The position numbers were made by a program, and so were the translations under genes. From assembly GCA_944321645.1 (NCBI GenBank), contig CALUMB010000003.1, positions 1-64,000 on the forward strand: a stretch of DNA of 64,000 bases, in the 5' to 3' direction. The notes beneath the pieces are model-generated. The model searched no databases. It was not told the DNA's origin and was given only the letters and a program-made list of their open reading frames with translations. This document shows positions 58,002-64,000 of this stretch, in pieces; the first letter of the stretch is position 1, and every line of letters begins with the position of its first letter. Source of the DNA: an uncultured Prevotella sp. GTDB lineage: Bacteria > Bacteroidota > Bacteroidia > Bacteroidales > Bacteroidaceae.

Positions 58002-60911
58002 ATGAAGAAACTCATCTTTTGTATTTCGCTTGTCTGCATGGGAATGCTGTCTTCCTGTGTCGATAAGAACGAATTGGTGGATGAAGACGAGATGCCCACG
58101 TGGCTCGGTTCCAGCATCTACGGAGAGTTGAGTAACCCTGACCCCGACAAGGGGCTTACGGGTTCGTTTAAAACCTACCTTCGGCTTGTTGACGACCTCA
58201 ACTATGCCGAAATCCTCAACCGTACCGGAAGTAAGACTGTGTTTCCGGCCAACGACGAGGCATTCGGGCGCTTTTTCTCCAACAACTCTTGGGGCGTTTC
58301 CAAGTATGAGGATTTGAGCCAGGCACAGAAGAGGTTGTTGCTCTACTATTCCATGCTTGACAATGCCATCCTTGTGGAAATGCTCTCCAACGTCAGCTCC
58401 GACGATGGCGTGGTAAGGGGAAATGCCGTTAAGCACCCCACAACCATCACCGCCATCGACACCGTGACTACTTGGACATACGGCGAGGCAGTTTCGTCTT
58501 ATGGCGAACACAATCCTTTCTGGACGCGCTTCCCCAATGGCATTTCCTTCGTTTCGGATGCCACCAACCCCATGTTGGTGCATTTCACGCGAAACTATAT
58601 GCTGAAGAACGGCATCACAACGAGTGGCGATGACAGCGACTTTGCCATCATTTCGGGCGGCCAGTACCAGAGTGCCAACGATGCCTACGTCTTTGGCAAT
58701 AGGATTATTGCGCAAGACGTTACTTGCCAAAATGGCTATATCCACCAGGTGGAGAATGTAATCGTTCCGCCGGGCAACATGGCGCAGGTGCTCCATACCA
58801 AGGTCAAGAATGGTGACAACGTGGAACTTTTCAGCCACATGCTCGATCGCTATGCTGTGCCTGTCTACAGTGCCGACGTTACGCAGCAGTTCCACGACTG
58901 GTACGCCGAGCAGTCGCTCGTCAACGATATGTCAGGCGTGTTCAATCCCGACTCCATCTACGAGGTGCGCTATCTGAGCAAGTCTTCCAAGGATGCCGCA
59001 AAGTTCAGCGGCGATGCCCGCAATGGCGGCCTGTTCACCGACGACTACCTCCTCACGTTCGATCCGGGGTGGAACGAGTACTACATCCCGACCCTTCAGT
59101 CAGGTGCCGCTGCGTCCGAACTGGCCGAGATAGCCGCCATGTTCGTGCCCACAGACGAGGCCGTGAAGGATTATCTGCTCAACAACGAGCGCACAAAGCT
59201 GTTGCTCGAAACATACGCGCAGCTTCCAAACAATGAGGCAAACCTCAAGCGCAACATCGATTTCATCCCGCTCAACGTGCTCTCGAAGCTCATCTCGAAC
59301 CTGATGAACACTTCTTTCTCATCGTCTGTTCCGAGCAAGTTCAACTCCGTGGTTGACGATGCCAAGGACTTGATGGGCATCACGCCGGTGGATCTTGCCG
59401 ACAAGGCTGGCGGTGGAAAGGACATCACCATTGCAAACAATGGCGTCATCTATGTCACCAACAAGGTGTTCGGCCCTAAGGCTTACGAGGTGGTGTCTGC
59501 TCCCGCCCTGTTCAATTCGAGCGTTGAGGACGTGAATACCAACATGGGCCTGACAAACTGGATCATACAGAACGTGTCGTATAACAACCCGTTCTCTCTT
59601 GGGCTTGACTACTACGCCTACCTGCTCTCCACCACGGCCACATACGGCATTATGCTTCCCAACCAGGTGGCTTTCGACAATTATATTCTTGACCCCACTT
59701 CGCTCGGGCGTGGCAGCGCAGAGTACATACATTATTATGTAGACAACACTGTGGCCATGTCGCAGGGCGGTGCTGGCATCGGTGCCGAGCGTGTTGACGC
59801 CCAGGGCAATCCCGTTGGCGAGAACATCGACCTGTCTACTTCTGGCGCCAACACTTATATGCCCATTGTGAAATCGCAGCTGGCAGACATGATCCAGATG
59901 TCCACCATCGTTATGGGAAGCAATACGGAGACTTTGAAGACCGGGCGCTACTACCTTACCAAGAATGGTGCCGGCGTAAAGATAGAGGGGCCTGTTGATG
60001 GCGACGTGACTGTCGGCACGCGCATCCTCGGCGGCGCACAGCTCGTCGATGGGCGCGAGGCACCCACCGTGCGCCACATCTATACGCAAAGCAACGGTAG
60101 GTCGTACACAATCGACCGCCTTATCGAGGGTACAACGCGCAGCGTTTATTCCTTCCTTAGCAAGAACGACCGTTTCAGCGAGTTTTTCAATCTCTGCAAT
60201 CTCATGGACAACCAGCTCCTTGATTTCGCGGGTATCTCGTCAACGGCCAACGATGCCGGTATCGTGGAGTCCGACCAGTATGTTACCTTCTTCGCGCCTA
60301 CGGGTAGGGAAGAGAACAAGCAGAACCGTTGCTTGGACTACAACGTGAAGTTCTTCAGCAACTACAATTACACCTTGTATGCGCCCGACAACGACGCAAT
60401 GCAGATTGCATACGCCCACGGACTGCCTACATGGGAGCAGATCCATGAACTTGTAGACCCCTACCTCCAGAACCCGAATGCCGATGGTGCGGAGGAAGCC
60501 AAGGAGCAGGCTGCAGTCATGATCAAGGCAATTCGCGACTTCATCCGCTACCATTTCCATGCGAACTCGATTTATGCGTCACCGGCTGATGCAATTGACG
60601 CTGCCGACTATACCACTTTCCTTGTCGACGACGCGACATTTATCAACAAGACAATTCGTGTTTCGCGTGCTGACGATGGCAAGATTAGCGTTAGCGACGA
60701 GTACAGCACAAAGGTGATTGACCCGTCAAACTCGCAGCTCTTCAGCAACGAGATGACTCGCGATATGGAGTTTGCCTATAATAGGACTGAACTTAATAAT
60801 TATGTCTCCTCTTCGTCCTATGCCGTTGTACACGAGCTGGCCGAGCCGCTCAGCTACAATAGCAGCATGGACTATAGTCGTGGCCTCGAATCTGGAGGCT
60901 CTGCACAGTAG
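58002..60911 (+). CDS. fasciclin (FAS1)-domain lipoprotein
   Basis: A 969-residue lipoprotein: MKKLIFCISLVCMGMLSSC gives Cys19. FAS1 repeats are seen: TYLRLVDDLNYAEILNRTGS with KTVFPANDEAFGRFF (about 50-95) and closing HQVENVIVPP; another at VTFFAPTGREENKQN with YTLYAPDNDAMQIAYAHGLP and YHFHANSIYASP (about 770-870). FAS1 domains mediate adhesion; in Bacteroidales such proteins stand next to SusC/SusD genes. The gene is 44 bp upstream of a second SusC gene and has a promoter, so it opens that operon. The first-gene position, before SusC, is the usual arrangement in this type of locus. The in-frame ATG at 57969 lies before the signal peptide and is not used. Confidence 0.87.
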   Translation: MKKLIFCISLVCMGMLSSCVDKNELVDEDEMPTWLGSSIYGELSNPDPDKGLTGSFKTYLRLVDDLNYAEILNRTGSKTVFPANDEAFGRFFSNNSWGVSKYEDLSQAQKRLLLYYSMLDNAILVEMLSNVSSDDGVVRGNAVKHPTTITAIDTVTTWTYGEAVSSYGEHNPFWTRFPNGISFVSDATNPMLVHFTRNYMLKNGITTSGDDSDFAIISGGQYQSANDAYVFGNRIIAQDVTCQNGYIHQVENVIVPPGNMAQVLHTKVKNGDNVELFSHMLDRYAVPVYSADVTQQFHDWYAEQSLVNDMSGVFNPDSIYEVRYLSKSSKDAAKFSGDARNGGLFTDDYLLTFDPGWNEYYIPTLQSGAAASELAEIAAMFVPTDEAVKDYLLNNERTKLLLETYAQLPNNEANLKRNIDFIPLNVLSKLISNLMNTSFSSSVPSKFNSVVDDAKDLMGITPVDLADKAGGGKDITIANNGVIYVTNKVFGPKAYEVVSAPALFNSSVEDVNTNMGLTNWIIQNVSYNNPFSLGLDYYAYLLSTTATYGIMLPNQVAFDNYILDPTSLGRGSAEYIHYYVDNTVAMSQGGAGIGAERVDAQGNPVGENIDLSTSGANTYMPIVKSQLADMIQMSTIVMGSNTETLKTGRYYLTKNGAGVKIEGPVDGDVTVGTRILGGAQLVDGREAPTVRHIYTQSNGRSYTIDRLIEGTTRSVYSFLSKNDRFSEFFNLCNLMDNQLLDFAGISSTANDAGIVESDQYVTFFAPTGREENKQNRCLDYNVKFFSNYNYTLYAPDNDAMQIAYAHGLPTWEQIHELVDPYLQNPNADGAEEAKEQAAVMIKAIRDFIRYHFHANSIYASPADAIDAADYTTFLVDDATFINKTIRVSRADDGKISVSDEYSTKVIDPSNSQLFSNEMTRDMEFAYNRTELNNYVSSSSYAVVHELAEPLSYNSSMDYSRGLESGGSAQ

Positions 60912-60955
60912 GAACATACTGTCTGAATATTTACAAACGACAAAGTTAATATATT

Positions 60956-63900
60956 ATGCCAAGAATAAAACTATTGGTCATTGCCATCTTCATGGTCCTG
61001 GTGCAGTCGGCTTTTGCGCAAGGAACCCGAATTTCCGGTACGGTCACCGACGACTTCGGCCCTGTTATGATGGCAAATGTTGTTGAGCGGGATGCCAACA
61101 ACCGTATCGTCACCGCCGCCGTCACTGACGTCAACGGTAACTTCTCGATGGTGGTGAAAAATACCAAAAACCACCTCACAGTCTCTTACGTAGGCTCTAA
61201 GCCTCTTACTGTGCCTATCGGCTCCAAGACACACTTTGCCCTTAAGCTCGGTGCGTCGCAGACCCAGGTGAAGGAAATCACTGTGACTTCGAGCCGCAGG
61301 GCAAGTTCTGGCGGTCTGTCCATCCCCAAGCGCGAGGTTTCCGTCGCCCAGCAAACGATGAATATGGCAGACGTTGAAGGTCTTTCGTTCACAAGTGCCG
61401 ACGAGGCCCTACAGGGTAAGATTGCCGGTCTTGACATCGTGGCCGGTTCCGGTAACCTTGGCTCGAGCACCCAGATGCGTTTGCGTGGCGTTACCTCCAT
61501 CAATGGTAACAAGGAGCCGCTTATTGTTGTTGACGACCAGATTTACGATGCGCCCGACTTCGATGCCGAGAATGCCACCGAGGAGGATTACGCTTCGCTG
61601 CTATCCGTCAATGTGGAAGATATTGCAAGCATCACTGTGCTTAAGGATGCAGCCTCCACTGCAATTTGGGGCTCGCGTGGAGCAAACGGTGTGATTGAGA
61701 TTAAGACCAAGCGCGGCGCCCGCGGTAAGACCCGCGTGAACTTCTCTTATAAGTTCTCGGGCAGCTGGCAACCATCGAGCTACGAACTGCTCAATGGCGA
61801 CACCTACTCTATGCTTATGAAGGAGGCCATCTACAATCCTACCCAGGCTTCCGACGCCACGACCGGCATCAATGAGTTGAACTATGTGCAGAAGTGGCCG
61901 CTCTATGAGAACTGGAACAACAACACCGATTGGGTGGATGCTGTTACGCAGTTTGGCCAGAGCCATAGCTACAACGTCAACCTCACCGGTGGTGGCGAGA
62001 AGGCCAATTTCCGCATCTCTGCCGCTTATGACCACCAGACGGGTACTATAATCAAGCAGACGCTCAACCGCTTCACTACACGTATGGCCCTCGACTACTT
62101 CGTTAGCGACCGAATCACGTTCACCACAAACTTCGCCTTCTCTTACACCAATAACAATAAGAACTACTCCGACCTTCTCGGCATTGCTCAGCGCACAGCC
62201 CCTAACATGAGTATCTACCGTCAGACTATGGATGGGGCCGACACCGACGAGTACTATATCATGAATAGGAAGGATTCTCCGCGCAACCCGTCATCCAGTG
62301 AGTTGGAGAAGATTCAGACCCTTGGCAACCCGGTGGCCATTGCAAACCTTGCTAAGAGCAAGGACAATGTGTACCGTGTCAACCCTGACTTCCGCCTTAA
62401 GTATGAGTTGTTGGGAATTGAGGAGGGTAAGAGCCGCCTGACATATACCGGTGGTCTCTATTTCGACATCTATTCACAGAGCAAGCCAAGCTATTGGCCT
62501 GCCGAACTTGGAAAGGTCGGCCCTGGTGATGATAACTACAATAAGGCATACAAGTACGAGAGCAACTCCATGACGTTCACGTTCACCAATGACCTCGTAT
62601 TCACGCCATACTTCAAGAACGAGGACTGGACTGCCACGATGAGGTTCCGCTACCAGATGGTGACCGGCAACAGCAGCCACTTGGAGGAGACCGGTACAAC
62701 CCTGCCTACGGGCATCGAGGTGCCGACACTCGGCGGACGCCTTATCAAAAAGACCAGCAGCTCTACCGGCGAATCCCGTTCGCAGAACTGGAGCTATACA
62801 GGCCACCTTTCTTACAAGAGCCGCTACTCGCTCGGCGTCACGTTGCGTGCCGATGGCGACTCTAAGTTCGGCCCGGACAACAAGTGGGCTTACTTCCCCA
62901 GCGTTTCCGGTCGTTGGAACATCATCGACGAGCCGTTCATGGAACCGCTCCGCAAGGTTGTCTCCATGCTCGCCTTCCGCCCCAGCTGGGGTATCGTGGG
63001 TAACGCCCCAAGTTCCGAGGCGCTCTTCTACGAGCTTTACAGCCAGAACGGCAACTACGGTAACGCCTCTTATAGCTCTCCTGTGATGCGCATTGAGCAA
63101 CTAAAGATCGACGACCTTAAGTGGGAGACCACCAATAGCTACAACCTTGGCTTCAATCTCGGTCTCTTCGGCGACATGATCGACGCAGAGTTTGAGTACT
63201 ATTACAAGAAGACGACAGACCTTCTTATGGAGAACGTGCCAATCCCCACCACCAGTGGATACTCTGTCTTGCCTTACTCAAACGTTGGCTCCATGACCAA
63301 CGAGGGCTGGGAGCTTAATGTCAACTTCAACGACTTTATCAAGATAGGCAAGTTTAAGGTCAGCGCATACGCCAACGTGTCTCAAAACTACAACGAGATT
63401 ACCGAGATGGACGAGCGTGTGCTCAATTCCGTCAATGGCGAGTGGTCTTCTGCAAACGGTACCTTTATGAACCGCGCACAGGTAGGCAATCCTCTCGGCT
63501 CGATTTATGGTTACCGTTACAAGGGTGTTTATCGTTACTCTTACGACTACCTCACCGACCTTGCCACGGAGAACAACTGGACTTCAGCGCAGTTTGAGCA
63601 GGAAATCAACAACCGCTTGGCGCAGGGTGAGACATTCCCGGTGGCTACCGACGCCAACGGCAAGGTGCTCATGCAGGAAGACGGTACTCCTAAGCACATC
63701 GTTTATGACTATTCCGGCGTCAACTATGAGTTCAAAGGTGGCGATGCCATCTATGAGGATGTCAACCACGACGGTGAGATTAACCAGCTCGATGTCGTTT
63801 ACCTCGGCAACTCAATGCCTAAGGTCAATGGTGGTTTCGGCTTTACTTTCGAGTACGACCGTTGGACGCTCCGTACCAGTTTCAACTTCCGCTTTGGCAA

Positions 63901-64000
63901 CAAGGTTGTCAATTCCGCACGTATGAACCTTGAGAATATGTCGGAGGCTTACAACCAGTGCGCTACCGTGAACTACCGTTGGCGTAAGGATGGCGACCAG
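60956..64000 (+). CDS. SusC/RagA-family TonB-dependent transporter (3' end cut by window)
   Basis: 1015 codons are visible without a stop; the gene continues to the right. Signal peptide (LLVIAIFMVLVQSAFAQ), carboxypeptidase-regulatory-like domain (RISGTVTDDFGPVMMANVVE), plug with SADEALQGKIAGLDIVAGSG, MRLRGVTSINGNKEPLIVVD and ITVLKDAASTAIWGSRGANG, all classical SusC/RagA marks, then barrel strands. A SusD partner is expected just downstream. The regulatory-like domain is shorter than in the first SusC gene and the two share only family-level motifs, so they are not recent duplicates. Ligand unknown; the operon begins with the FAS1 lipoprotein. Confidence 0.95.
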   Translation, partial: MPRIKLLVIAIFMVLVQSAFAQGTRISGTVTDDFGPVMMANVVERDANNRIVTAAVTDVNGNFSMVVKNTKNHLTVSYVGSKPLTVPIGSKTHFALKLGASQTQVKEITVTSSRRASSGGLSIPKREVSVAQQTMNMADVEGLSFTSADEALQGKIAGLDIVAGSGNLGSSTQMRLRGVTSINGNKEPLIVVDDQIYDAPDFDAENATEEDYASLLSVNVEDIASITVLKDAASTAIWGSRGANGVIEIKTKRGARGKTRVNFSYKFSGSWQPSSYELLNGDTYSMLMKEAIYNPTQASDATTGINELNYVQKWPLYENWNNNTDWVDAVTQFGQSHSYNVNLTGGGEKANFRISAAYDHQTGTIIKQTLNRFTTRMALDYFVSDRITFTTNFAFSYTNNNKNYSDLLGIAQRTAPNMSIYRQTMDGADTDEYYIMNRKDSPRNPSSSELEKIQTLGNPVAIANLAKSKDNVYRVNPDFRLKYELLGIEEGKSRLTYTGGLYFDIYSQSKPSYWPAELGKVGPGDDNYNKAYKYESNSMTFTFTNDLVFTPYFKNEDWTATMRFRYQMVTGNSSHLEETGTTLPTGIEVPTLGGRLIKKTSSSTGESRSQNWSYTGHLSYKSRYSLGVTLRADGDSKFGPDNKWAYFPSVSGRWNIIDEPFMEPLRKVVSMLAFRPSWGIVGNAPSSEALFYELYSQNGNYGNASYSSPVMRIEQLKIDDLKWETTNSYNLGFNLGLFGDMIDAEFEYYYKKTTDLLMENVPIPTTSGYSVLPYSNVGSMTNEGWELNVNFNDFIKIGKFKVSAYANVSQNYNEITEMDERVLNSVNGEWSSANGTFMNRAQVGNPLGSIYGYRYKGVYRYSYDYLTDLATENNWTSAQFEQEINNRLAQGETFPVATDANGKVLMQEDGTPKHIVYDYSGVNYEFKGGDAIYEDVNHDGEINQLDVVYLGNSMPKVNGGFGFTFEYDRWTLRTSFNFRFGNKVVNSARMNLENMSEAYNQCATVNYRWRKDGDQ

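Overview
The window is chromosomal DNA of a Bacteroidales bacterium, most likely Prevotellaceae or a close relative. The evidence is two SusC genes (one with its SusD partner), a gldH gene, many lipoproteins, promoters of the Bacteroidetes type (TTTG, about 19-20 bp, TAnnTTTG) with no Shine-Dalgarno sites, and Prevotella-like C-terminal tails (YxLxGxxV...KGxYIVxGKKVxV). Most of it is moderately GC-rich; a few patches are clearly AT-rich and look foreign or rearranged. No rRNA or CRISPR array is visible.

Region by region. 1-3.5 kb is the end of an integrated mobile element: two excisionase-type HTH genes, a RhuM-like gene and two tandem tyrosine recombinases, near tRNA-Lys(UUU). 4.3-8.5 kb is a housekeeping block on the minus strand: metF, holB, a PSP1/RicT-like gene and gldH. 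8.8-12.3 kb carries a GmrSD-like DUF262/DUF1524 protein, a small protein and a two-TM protein, a possible defence locus, followed by an AAA ATPase. 14-22.3 kb holds GH51 arabinofuranosidase, a TonB-like protein, a DUF2807 lipoprotein with a striking 20-residue cysteine ladder, a cupin, a PerM transporter, thymidine kinase, rsmI and a Cbp1-like coiled-coil lipoprotein.

23.3-37.2 kb is a long unidirectional surface locus: SusC, SusD, a secreted HExxH metallopeptidase, DUF4302 and BACON-like lipoproteins, then, after an internal hairpin, TlpA thioredoxin, DUF6029 outer-membrane protein, Omp28 with CxxC and a large secreted protein. It has no carbohydrate enzyme and looks built for peptides or a peptide-bound nutrient. 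37.5-61 kb has GH2, a mosaic surface protein, a small KKEYIKP peptide, a BASS transporter, the ppk-ppx polyphosphate pair, a rhamnogalacturonan lyase fused to autotransporter-type repeats, another tail-bearing surface protein, a frameshifted lipoprotein, and a FAS1 lipoprotein directly before a second SusC that runs off the window. GH51, GH2 and PL11 together suggest use of pectin (rhamnogalacturonan I) although they are dispersed.

Intergenic regions are rich in structure: a MITE-like 200-bp element whose terminal repeat supplies a stop codon, a second small insertion with 13-bp flanking repeats, and a three-copy family of intergenic palindromes, one of which can form two mutually exclusive hairpins. 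Functions are read from sequence motifs and remembered family features; no database search was run.
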